Shown here piece after piece: positions 1-5,710 of a stretch of 7,289 bases of DNA. This DNA comes from Bacteroidia bacterium (GTDB taxonomy: Bacteria > Bacteroidota > Bacteroidia > Flavobacteriales > Flavobacteriaceae): contig JAUIJW010000118.1 of the NCBI GenBank assembly GCA_030431085.1, positions 1 through 7,289 of the forward strand. Direction: 5' to 3'. Each line of letters begins with the position of its first letter. Positions within the stretch are counted from its first letter, which is position 1. A program made the translations under genes and the position numbers. The notes under the pieces are model-generated. The model was not told where the DNA came from and did no database searches. It saw only the letters and a list, made by a program, of their open reading frames with translations.

Positions 1-559
1 ACTTTCCAATTATATCAAATTCGAGATTTACGGTATCACCAGGCTTTAGGTTTTTAAAAGTGGTGTGCTCGTGTGTGTAAGGAATGATAGCAACGGAGAA
101 CATATCCTTTTCAGAATCCACTACCGTAAGGCTTACACCATTAATTGTGATAGATCCCTTTTCTATGGTCACATTTCCAGTAGTATTGTTATAATGAAAA
201 GTAAATAACCAACTACCTTGGGTTTTCTGTATGTTTTTGCAAACACCTATTTGATCAACATGCCCCTGGACAATATGGCCATCAAGACGGTCGCCTAATT
301 TCATGGCTCTTTCGAGGTTCACTAAACTATTAACTTTTATAGAAGACAAATTAGTTTTTTCTAACGTTTCTTTAATGGCGGTAACAGTATACTCTTGGTT
401 ATTTAATTCAACCACAGTTAGGCAAACACCATTATGAGCAACACTCTGGTCAATTTTTAATTCGTTTGATAATGTACTTTTAATGGTGATATGAAGGTTG
501 CTCTTATCAGAAACAATATTTGTTACCAAACCTATTTCTTCTATAATTCCTGTAAACAT
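1..559 (-). CDS. ribE: Riboflavin synthase, alpha subunit (C-terminus cut by window edge)
   Basis: Riboflavin synthase converts two molecules of 6,7-dimethyl-8-ribityllumazine into riboflavin and a pyrimidinedione, the last step of vitamin B2 synthesis in the cytosol. The reading frame starts at the ATG complementary to 557-559 and stays open to the window edge, giving 186 residues. The family is usually about 195-215 long, so only a short tail should be missing. The N-terminus MFTGIIEEIG is the family signature. The two tandem lumazine-binding barrels are visible as an internal duplication: NGVCLTVV at residues 43-50 and NGVSLTVV at 140-147, with GHIVQGHVD at 94-102 opening the second barrel. 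SVAHNGVCLTV matches the E. coli enzyme around its conserved cysteine (here Cys46). The gene is divergent from pdxA. I see no FMN riboswitch in the leader. Identification is secure; the symbol could also be written ribC or ribB under other naming schemes. Confidence 0.96.
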   Translation of the reverse strand, partial: MFTGIIEEIGLVTNIVSDKSNLHITIKSTLSNELKIDQSVAHNGVCLTVVELNNQEYTVTAIKETLEKTNLSSIKVNSLVNLERAMKLGDRLDGHIVQGHVDQIGVCKNIQKTQGSWLFTFHYNNTTGNVTIEKGSITINGVSLTVVDSEKDMFSVAIIPYTHEHTTFKNLKPGDTVNLEFDIIGK

Positions 560-618
560 AAATTGTTTTTATTAGTTAATTTTGTCAATAACAATGGTTA
601 CTAAATAGAATTATGTAA

Positions 619-626
619 TACATTTG
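619..626 (+). promoter_or_regulatory. Candidate pdxA promoter -7 box (TAnnTTTG)
   Basis: TACATTTG is an exact match to the Bacteroidota -7 element and lies 47 bases upstream of the pdxA ATG. A clear TTG at -33 is absent; TTA at 598-600 with an 18-base spacer is the nearest candidate. Transcription would start near 633, inside or just after the perfect 8-base palindrome TTGATCAA at 629-636. Confidence 0.55.
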
Positions 627-646
627 TCTTGATCAAAAGATTAAGC

Positions 647-654
647 CAAAATTA
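647..654 (-). promoter_or_regulatory. Candidate ribE promoter -7 box (TAnnTTTG)
   Basis: On the minus strand these bases read TAATTTTG, an exact match to the Bacteroidota -7 consensus TAnnTTTG. Transcription would begin near 640 and leave a leader of about 80 bases before the ribE ATG. No TTG is visible at the expected -33 position, and the leader is long, so this is a weaker call than the boxes before the DUF177 gene and fabH. Confidence 0.35.
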
Positions 655-673
655 AACATAAATTAAATGCCTC

Positions 674-1717
674 ATGAAAAAAAAGGATAAAATAAGAATT
701 GGTATTTCTGTAGGAGATGTGAATGGTATTGGATTAGAGGTTATTTTAAAAACATTTGCTGATTCACGAATGCTAGATTTTGGTACACCTATTGTATTTT
801 CATCGAATAAAGTGGTTAGTTTTCATAGAAAAACATTAAAACTATCAACCGTAGTTCAAGGTATTGATCATATAAAAAAGGCGGTGCCTAATAAACTTAA
901 TGTGTTAAATATTGATAAGAGCGAGGTTGTGATCAATTTGGGTCAAGAAACAAAAGCCGGTGGCGACCATGCCTATTTGTCTCTTGAAAAAGCAACACAA
1001 GCTTTAATTAATAATGAGGTTGATGTTTTGGTGACAGCACCAATTAATAAGAATAATATTCAGTCAGATCAGTTTAATTTTCAGGGTCATACAGAATATT
1101 TAGAAAATAGATTGAATGGTGAGAGTTTGATGATTTTAATGACAAAAGAGTTAAAAATTGGTCTTATTACTGGTCATATCCCCATTGCTCAGGTTTCAAC
1201 GATGATTACCTCAGATCTTCTTGAGAAGAAAGTTGAAATTATGCATAAATCATTGATTCAAGATTTTCAAATCAGTAAGCCAAAAATTGCGGTCTTGGGT
1301 ATTAACCCTCACTGCGGAGATCACGGTGTAATAGGTGATGAGGATGATAAAATAGTTAGTCCAACGATACAAAAAATTCAAGATTCAGGTAAATTGGTCT
1401 ATGGGCCATTTGCTGCTGATAGTTTTTTTGGGAATGGTTCTTATAAGAAGTTCGATGGTGTTTTAGCCATGTATCACGACCAAGGATTGGCGCCGTTTAA
1501 GACTTTAGCTTTTGGTGAAGGAGTAAATTATACGGCTGGATTGAGCAAAATTAGAACCTCACCAGATCACGGTACCGCATATGAAATTGCAGGAAAAGGT
1601 CAGGCCAATTCAAACTCATTTATGGAGGCCTATTTTAGCGCTATAGACATCTATAAAAAAAGACAATTGTTTTTAGAGTTATCAGAAAATAAATTACTGG
1701 TTACTAAGGGTAAATAA
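674..1717 (+). CDS. pdxA: 4-hydroxythreonine-4-phosphate dehydrogenase
   Basis: PdxA oxidises 4-phosphohydroxy-L-threonine with NAD(P)+. The product decarboxylates to 3-amino-2-oxopropyl phosphate, which PdxJ uses to make pyridoxine 5'-phosphate, so this gene marks the DXP-dependent vitamin B6 route. At 347 residues it is slightly longer than the E. coli enzyme (329). Visible family motifs in order are GDVNGIG (14-20), VTAPINK (120-126), GHTEYLENR (138-146), TGHIPI (166-171), GINPHCGDHG (209-218) and MYHDQGLAPFK (266-276). His168, His213 and His268 correspond to the three metal-binding histidines of the family. The ATG at 674 gives the expected short lysine-rich start before IRIGISVGD; no Shine-Dalgarno is present. 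An out-of-frame ATG at 667 and an A8 run at 677-684 sit at the start. The gene is divergent from ribE and probably transcribed alone. Confidence 0.97.
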   Translation: MKKKDKIRIGISVGDVNGIGLEVILKTFADSRMLDFGTPIVFSSNKVVSFHRKTLKLSTVVQGIDHIKKAVPNKLNVLNIDKSEVVINLGQETKAGGDHAYLSLEKATQALINNEVDVLVTAPINKNNIQSDQFNFQGHTEYLENRLNGESLMILMTKELKIGLITGHIPIAQVSTMITSDLLEKKVEIMHKSLIQDFQISKPKIAVLGINPHCGDHGVIGDEDDKIVSPTIQKIQDSGKLVYGPFAADSFFGNGSYKKFDGVLAMYHDQGLAPFKTLAFGEGVNYTAGLSKIRTSPDHGTAYEIAGKGQANSNSFMEAYFSAIDIYKKRQLFLELSENKLLVTKGK

Positions 1718-1762
1718 ATCGTAAAAAAAATAAAAACTATTTTTTAATTAGTTATTAATTAC

Positions 1763-1770
1763 TACCTTTG
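1763..1770 (+). promoter_or_regulatory. Promoter -7 box of the DUF177-rpmF unit
   Basis: TACCTTTG followed by CG is an exact TAnnTTTG match 21 bases before the ATG at 1792. The -33 region is only T-rich (TTT at 1741-1743, 19-base spacer). Transcription would start near 1777, giving a very short leader. A 7-base direct repeat, TTAATTA at 1744-1750 and 1755-1761, lies between the -33 and -7 positions. Confidence 0.7.
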
Positions 1771-1791
1771 CGCGCTCAAATTTATGTTTAG

Positions 1792-2331
1792 ATGGAAAGA
1801 TTAAAGGAATATGATATTTCCTTTTTTGGATTGAAACAAGGAAGACATCGCTTTGAATATAAAATTGAAAATGAGTTCTTTGAGTATTTTAACTATAATG
1901 AATTTTTATCGGTTGATGTTGTAATAGCACTAGATTTTGTAAAAAAATCTAATCTTTTAGAACTGCAGTTTACTGGTAAAGGTATGGTGAAAGTTACTTG
2001 CGATGTATCTAATGAACCATATGATCAACCAATAAAAGGTGAATTAGATTTAGTTGTAAAATTTGGTGAAGAGTTTAATGATGACAATGAAGAAATTTTA
2101 ATATTGCCTCATGGCGAGCATCAATTAAATGTAGCTCAATATATTTATGAACTTATTGTATTGGCTGTGCCGAATAAAAGAGTGCATCCAGGCATTAAAG
2201 ATGGTACACTAGATTCAGAAATTCTAGATAGGTTAAAAGAATTAGAACCTAAAGAGAAAAAAGATATAAATAAAACCGATCCCCGGTGGGACGAGTTAAA
2301 AAAATTATTAACGGATAATAAAAATAATTAG
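1792..2331 (+). CDS. DUF177 / YceD-family protein (ribosome-linked)
   Basis: This 179-residue protein has the layout of the DUF177 (YceD) family, whose members are encoded directly before rpmF in many bacteria and have been linked to accumulation of 23S rRNA. The support is position plus conserved stretches: VTCDVSNEPYDQPIKGEL around residues 68-85 aligns with the family core that in E. coli carries a CxxC pair, followed by an acidic segment, the LPHGEHQLNVAQYIYELIVLAVP block near 105-127, and a C-terminal DPRWDELKKL (163-172). Only Cys70 remains; the second cysteine position is Asn73, so metal binding through this pair is unlikely. There is no signal peptide or membrane segment, so it should be cytosolic. 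It ends two bases before rpmF, so the two are certainly co-transcribed. The precise biochemical role is unknown. Confidence 0.85.
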   Translation: MERLKEYDISFFGLKQGRHRFEYKIENEFFEYFNYNEFLSVDVVIALDFVKKSNLLELQFTGKGMVKVTCDVSNEPYDQPIKGELDLVVKFGEEFNDDNEEILILPHGEHQLNVAQYIYELIVLAVPNKRVHPGIKDGTLDSEILDRLKELEPKEKKDINKTDPRWDELKKLLTDNKNN

Positions 2332-2333
2332 AG

Positions 2334-2528
2334 ATGGCACATCCTAAAAGAAAAACGTCGAAACAAAGAAGAGATAAAAGAAGAACACATTACAAAGCAA
2401 CTGTTCCTCAAATTGCAAAAGATCCAACAACCGGCGAAGCACATCTGTATCACAGAGCGCACTGGCACGAAGGAAAACTATATTATAGAGGTCAGGTATT
2501 AATAGACTCTACAGAGAATTTAGCATAA
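2334..2528 (+). CDS. rpmF: 50S ribosomal protein L32 (cysteine-free form)
   Basis: L32 is a small basic protein of the large ribosomal subunit. The 64-residue sequence opens with MAHPKRKTSKQRRDKRRTHY, which has the family's basic N-terminal tail and the RRxH pattern, followed by a short TGEAHLYHRAHWHEGKLYYRG segment equivalent to the region that holds a four-cysteine zinc ribbon in many bacteria. No cysteine is present at all, so this is the C-minus, zinc-independent form, as in E. coli. The start is fixed by the conserved N-terminus and by the two-base gap after the upstream stop. It shares the promoter at 1763-1770 and is followed within 25 bases by an intrinsic terminator. Confidence 0.97.
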   Translation: MAHPKRKTSKQRRDKRRTHYKATVPQIAKDPTTGEAHLYHRAHWHEGKLYYRGQVLIDSTENLA

Positions 2529-2529
2529 G

Positions 2530-2548
2530 CACTTTAATTATGAAAGTG
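2530..2548 (+). other. Small hairpin before the rpmF terminator
   Basis: CACTTT at 2530-2535 pairs with AAAGTG at 2543-2548 around a 7-base loop, immediately after the rpmF stop codon. It has no U-tract of its own and sits directly before the strong terminator hairpin, so it probably belongs to the 3' untranslated structure, perhaps protecting the transcript end. Confidence 0.45.
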
Positions 2549-2549
2549 T

Positions 2550-2577
2550 AAAAACCCTCATTTTTGAGGGTTTTTTT
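2550..2577 (+). terminator. Rho-independent terminator after rpmF
   Basis: AAAAACCCTCA at 2550-2560 pairs perfectly with TGAGGGTTTTT at 2565-2575 around a TTTT loop, with the T-run continuing to 2577. An 11-base-pair stem with a CCCTC core followed by a U-tract is a textbook intrinsic terminator. It separates the DUF177-rpmF transcript from fabH. The A-run on its left side means it could also work on the minus strand, but no minus-strand gene here needs it. Confidence 0.93.
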
Positions 2578-2623
2578 GTATTTTTTCAATTAAAACTTCT
2601 AAAAAATACGCTTTTTTAAATAA

Positions 2624-2650
2624 TTGCCAAGATTTTATTTATTACTTTTG
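2624..2650 (+). promoter_or_regulatory. Promoter of fabH-accB-accC
   Basis: TACTTTTG at 2643-2650 is an exact TAnnTTTG box, with TTG at 2624-2626 upstream at a 16-base spacing, somewhat short of the usual 19 or so. Transcription would start near 2657, giving a leader of about 60 bases. Because the terminator at 2550-2577 lies just upstream, this is the best candidate for driving the whole fatty acid synthesis unit. No second promoter match is visible before accB or accC. Confidence 0.7.
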
Positions 2651-2667
2651 AACACTGCTTTAAACAG

Positions 2668-2696
2668 AAAATAAAAATTATCTTGGTTTTTATTTT
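2668..2696 (+). other. AT-only stem-loop in the fabH leader
   Basis: AAAATAAAAA at 2668-2677 is the exact reverse complement of TTTTTATTTT at 2687-2696, with a 9-base loop between them. It falls inside the predicted fabH leader and ends 20 bases before the ATG. The stem contains only A-U pairs, so its stability is modest. A flanking inverted repeat joins TTACTTTT (2642-2649, inside the promoter) with AAAAGTAA (2699-2706). Whether either works in DNA (operator) or in RNA (leader structure) cannot be decided from sequence. Confidence 0.45.
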
Positions 2697-2716
2697 GTAA
2701 AAGTAACCATATTATT

Positions 2717-3709
2717 ATGACGAAAATAACTGCAGCTATAACCGCCGTTGGAAAATATGTTCCAGATTATATTCTTTCAAACAAAGAATTGGAAACCATG
2801 GTGGAGACCAACGACGAATGGATAACTACACGTACTGGTATTAAAGAAAGAAGAATCTTGAAAGGTGAAAATAAAGGAACTTCATTCTTAGCCATAGAAG
2901 CTGCCAAAGACCTTATTGCCAAAAAAAATCTAGACCCAAAAGAAATAGACTTGCTTATATTAGCTACGGCTACACCAGATATGCAAGCAGCATCAACAGG
3001 AGCATTTGTTGCCTCAGAAATTGGAGCCACAAATGCTTTTTCGTTTGATTTAGAATCAGCTTGTTCAAGCTTTCTTTACGGAATGTCTGTTGCCGCGAGA
3101 TACATAGAATCTCGAAAGTACAAGAAGGTATTGGTCATTGGTTCTGATATGAATTCTTCAATGATTGATTATAAAGACAGAACAACATGTATTATATTTG
3201 GTGATGGTGCGGGAGCAGCATTGTTTGAACCAAATTTTGATGGTTTGGGCGTGGTTGATGAATACCTTAGAACTGATGGTGCCGGAAGAGAATTTTTAAA
3301 TGTAGCAGCTGGAGGGTCAATACGACCAACAACTCAAGAAACTCTCGATAATGATTTACACTTTGTAAGACAAGATGGTAGAACTGTATTTAAAAATGCT
3401 GTCTTTAATATGGCTGATGTTTGTTTAAAGGTATTAGAAAAGAATCAATTAAAAAAAGAAGACATTCAATGGTTAGCGGCACATCAAGCTAATAAAAGAA
3501 TTATTGAGGCTACGGCCAATAGATTAGATTTAGCAGAAGATAAAGTCATGATGAATATTCAGAATTATGGCAACACCACTTCTGCAACTTTACCATTGTT
3601 ATTAGCCGATTATGAAAATCAATTGAAAAAAGGCGACAAAATAATATTTGCTGCTTTTGGAGGAGGGTTTTCATGGGGAGCTCTTTATTTAACATGGGCA
3701 TATAATTAA
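2717..3709 (+). CDS. fabH: Beta-ketoacyl-ACP synthase III
   Basis: FabH starts fatty acid synthesis by condensing an acyl-CoA primer with malonyl-ACP, releasing CO2. In organisms rich in iso-branched fatty acids it often accepts branched primers, which is plausible here but not shown by the sequence. The 330-residue length is typical. The KAS III catalytic triad is visible: Cys116 in ESACSSFLYGM, His256 in AAHQANKRIIEA and Asn286 in NYGNTTSATLPL. Other family landmarks are the N-terminal TNDEWITTRTGIKERR segment (31-46), FGDGAGAALF (161-170) and the C-terminal GGGFSWGA loop (315-322). The residue two after the active cysteine is Ser rather than the common Gly of ACSG. The ATG at 2717 gives the normal family start. 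accB follows after 24 bases with no terminator, so the genes are co-transcribed. Confidence 0.97.
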   Translation: MTKITAAITAVGKYVPDYILSNKELETMVETNDEWITTRTGIKERRILKGENKGTSFLAIEAAKDLIAKKNLDPKEIDLLILATATPDMQAASTGAFVASEIGATNAFSFDLESACSSFLYGMSVAARYIESRKYKKVLVIGSDMNSSMIDYKDRTTCIIFGDGAGAALFEPNFDGLGVVDEYLRTDGAGREFLNVAAGGSIRPTTQETLDNDLHFVRQDGRTVFKNAVFNMADVCLKVLEKNQLKKEDIQWLAAHQANKRIIEATANRLDLAEDKVMMNIQNYGNTTSATLPLLLADYENQLKKGDKIIFAAFGGGFSWGALYLTWAYN

Positions 3710-3733
3710 AAAAATACTCAAATTAAAGTTATA

Positions 3734-4219
3734 ATGGATTTAAAAGAAATACAAAGCCTTATTAAATTTGTGGCAAAGTCTGGCGCAAATGAAGTAAAAT
3801 TGGAAATGGAGGATGTAAAAATCACCATTAAAACAGGTTCCGGAAAATCTGAAACAACAATAATACAACAGCCTTTAGCAGCAGAAAATCCAATGCTACA
3901 AGCGGTAACTCCTGCACCGGCTGCTCAACCAACAGCACCAGCTGCTGCAAAGGATGAATCTAAAGAAGAAGATTCTAAATACGTTACAATTAAATCGCCA
4001 ATTATAGGTACTTTTTATAGAAAACCATCACCAGATAAACCAGTATTTGCCAATGTGGGTGATACCATTAGCGCTGGTGATACAGTGTGTATAATTGAAG
4101 CCATGAAACTGTTTAATGAAGTTGAATCTGAAGTGTCTGGAAAAATAGTTAAAGTTTTGGTAGACGACTCTTCTCCTGTTGAATTCGACCAACCATTATT
4201 TTTAATCGATCCATCATAA
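3734..4219 (+). CDS. accB: Biotin carboxyl carrier protein of acetyl-CoA carboxylase
   Basis: BCCP carries the biotin that AccC carboxylates and that the carboxyltransferase (AccA/AccD, not in this window) uses to make malonyl-CoA. The 161-residue protein has the three expected parts: an N-terminal helical region (1-35) with LKEIQSLIKFVAKSGANEVKLE, a flexible linker rich in Ala, Pro and Gln (about 48-73) followed by an acidic stretch, and a C-terminal biotinyl domain (about 83-160) containing SPIIGTFYRKPSP. The biotin attachment motif EAMK is at residues 122-125, so Lys125 should be biotinylated by BirA. It lies 24 bases after fabH and 56 bases before accC, the usual accBC order. The spacer after it contains a strong hairpin that may affect the relative amounts of AccB and AccC. 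Confidence 0.97.
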   Translation: MDLKEIQSLIKFVAKSGANEVKLEMEDVKITIKTGSGKSETTIIQQPLAAENPMLQAVTPAPAAQPTAPAAAKDESKEEDSKYVTIKSPIIGTFYRKPSPDKPVFANVGDTISAGDTVCIIEAMKLFNEVESEVSGKIVKVLVDDSSPVEFDQPLFLIDPS

Positions 4220-4223
4220 ATAA

Positions 4224-4253
4224 TCGTAAAATCTCAATTATTGAGATTAACGA
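4224..4253 (+). other. Hairpin in the accB-accC spacer
   Basis: AATCTCAA at 4230-4237 pairs perfectly with TTGAGATT at 4241-4248 around the loop TTA. TCGT (4224-4227) and ACGA (4250-4253) extend it by four pairs beyond a small asymmetric internal loop. No T-run follows, so it does not look like an intrinsic terminator. It sits between two co-transcribed genes, in the place where an RNA-processing or 3'-end stabilising hairpin would be expected. Its structure is clear in the sequence; its function is inference. Confidence 0.6.
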
Positions 4254-4275
4254 AGTAACTTAAAATTAGATCAGG

Positions 4276-5622
4276 ATGTTTAAAAAAATATTAATTGCTA
4301 ATAGAGGTGAAATAGCATTACGTGTGATTAGAACATGTCGTGAAATGGGTATTAAATCTGTAGCAGTTTATTCTAAAGCAGATGAAGAGAGTTTGCATGT
4401 TAGGTTTGCAGATGAAGCCGTTTGTATTGGCCCTGCGCCGAGTAGTGAATCCTATTTAAAAATACCAAATATAATTGCGGCTGCAGAAATTACAAATGCA
4501 GATGCCATTCATCCAGGTTATGGGTTTTTGGCAGAGAACGCAAGATTTTCTAAAATTTGTGAAGAGCATAATATTAAATTTATTGGAGCTACCGCAGAAA
4601 TGATAAATTTAATGGGGGATAAGGCCTCGGCAAGAGAAACGATGAAGAAGGCTGGAGTACCTACTATTCCAGGTTCTGATGGGATTCTTAAAGATTATGA
4701 TGAAGCTGCTAAAACAGCCAAAAAATTTGGCTACCCAGTGATGTTGAAAGCCACCGCTGGTGGAGGAGGAAAAGGAATGCGCGCAGTATGGGATGCCGAA
4801 GATTTACAAGATGCTTGGGATTCTGCAAGACAGGAGGCTAAAGCTGCATTTGGTAATGATGGGATGTACATGGAGAAATTGATAGAAGAACCAAGACATA
4901 TCGAAATACAAGTGGTAGGTGATTCTAAAGGAAGAGCTTGTCACTTATCAGAAAGAGATTGTTCAGTTCAGCGTCGTCATCAAAAATTAACTGAAGAAAC
5001 ACCGTCGCCATTCATGACGCAAGAGTTGCGTGAACAAATGGGAGATGCAGCGGTTAAGGCTGCAGAATTCATAAAGTATGAGGGTGCAGGTACAGTTGAA
5101 TTCTTGGTAGATAAACACAGGAATTTCTACTTTATGGAAATGAATACACGTATTCAAGTAGAACATCCTATTACAGAGCAGGTTATTGCCAATTTCGATT
5201 TGATTAGAGAACAAATCAAAGTGGCTGCTGGCGTACCAATAATAGGTATAAATTATTATCCTACACAGCATTCTATAGAATGTAGGATAAATGCTGAAGA
5301 CCCTGCCAACGACTTTAGACCATCACCAGGAAAAATTACTATATTTCATGCGCCTGGAGGCCATGGTATTAGATTAGATACGCATGTTTATGCAGGTTAT
5401 TCAATACCTCCGAACTATGATTCTATGATTGCAAAATTGATTGTTACTGCACAATCAAGAGAAGAGGCTATCAATAAAATGCGAAGAGCATTAGATGAGT
5501 TTGTGATAGAAGGAATAAAAACTACGATACCTTTTCATAGACAATTGATGGATGATCCGAATTATATTGCCGGAAATTATACAACTAAATTTATGGAAGA
5601 TTTTGAACTAAAGCCAGTATAA
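4276..5622 (+). CDS. accC: Biotin carboxylase subunit of acetyl-CoA carboxylase
   Basis: AccC uses ATP and bicarbonate to carboxylate biotin on AccB. At 448 residues it matches the stand-alone bacterial enzyme (E. coli 449) rather than the longer fused pyruvate or propionyl-CoA carboxylases. The order of parts is an N-terminal biotin carboxylase domain (1-115, with KILIANRGEIALRVIR and HPGYGFLAEN), an ATP-grasp domain (about 115-310) and a C-terminal domain (about 330-445). Expected functional residues are present: Lys116, Lys158, the glycine-rich loop GGGGKG (162-167), His208, HLSERDCSVQRRHQK (223-237), Glu275, Glu288, and MNTRIQVEH (289-297) with Arg292, Gln294 and Glu296, plus Arg337. AGG directly precedes the ATG, too close to be a standard Shine-Dalgarno. 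An inverted repeat spans the stop codon and an intrinsic terminator follows. Confidence 0.98.
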   Translation: MFKKILIANRGEIALRVIRTCREMGIKSVAVYSKADEESLHVRFADEAVCIGPAPSSESYLKIPNIIAAAEITNADAIHPGYGFLAENARFSKICEEHNIKFIGATAEMINLMGDKASARETMKKAGVPTIPGSDGILKDYDEAAKTAKKFGYPVMLKATAGGGGKGMRAVWDAEDLQDAWDSARQEAKAAFGNDGMYMEKLIEEPRHIEIQVVGDSKGRACHLSERDCSVQRRHQKLTEETPSPFMTQELREQMGDAAVKAAEFIKYEGAGTVEFLVDKHRNFYFMEMNTRIQVEHPITEQVIANFDLIREQIKVAAGVPIIGINYYPTQHSIECRINAEDPANDFRPSPGKITIFHAPGGHGIRLDTHVYAGYSIPPNYDSMIAKLIVTAQSREEAINKMRRALDEFVIEGIKTTIPFHRQLMDDPNYIAGNYTTKFMEDFELKPV

Positions 5623-5632
5623 GCCTTTAGTT
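5606..5632 (+). repeat. Inverted repeat spanning the accC stop codon
   Basis: AACTAAAG at 5606-5613, inside the last codons of accC, is the exact reverse complement of CTTTAGTT at 5625-5632, just after the stop. The 11-base loop contains the TAA. It lies 18 bases before the terminator stem, so the transcript end could form two tandem hairpins. Confidence 0.45.
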
Positions 5633-5650
5633 GAAATCGTTATAGAATAT

Positions 5651-5687
5651 AAGAGGATATGCTATGGTATATCCTTTTATTTTTTAT
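5651..5687 (+). terminator. Rho-independent terminator after accC
   Basis: AAGAGGATATGC at 5651-5662 pairs with GTATATCCTTTT at 5667-5678 around the loop TATG: twelve pairs, two of them G-U, followed by a T-rich tail to about 5687. It should end the fabH-accB-accC transcript. It lies 24 bases before the next gene, which would then depend on read-through or on a promoter I cannot identify. Confidence 0.85.
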
Positions 5688-5710
5688 ATTCACTTCTCAA
5701 ATAGAAAGTT

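Noticed and set aside
562..595. ATTGTT/AACAAT inverted repeat just upstream of the ribE start as a translation-control hairpin
   Set aside because: Six pairs with one G-C and a 22-base loop are too weak to claim a structure.
560..673. Possible FMN riboswitch in the ribE leader
   Set aside because: The leader is AT-rich and too short for the usual FMN aptamer, and none of its conserved G-rich segments are present.
2601..2617. A6/T6 inverted repeat as a second terminator or operator
   Set aside because: Plain A and T runs are expected by chance in this spacer and the stem has no G-C pair.
2767..3030. Open frame on the minus strand inside fabH
   Set aside because: It lies wholly within a well-conserved fabH frame, has no recognisable protein features and no promoter.
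4987..5271. Open frame on the minus strand inside accC
   Set aside because: The predicted product has an odd composition rich in Cys, Tyr and Ile and is a shadow of the conserved ATP-grasp region of accC.
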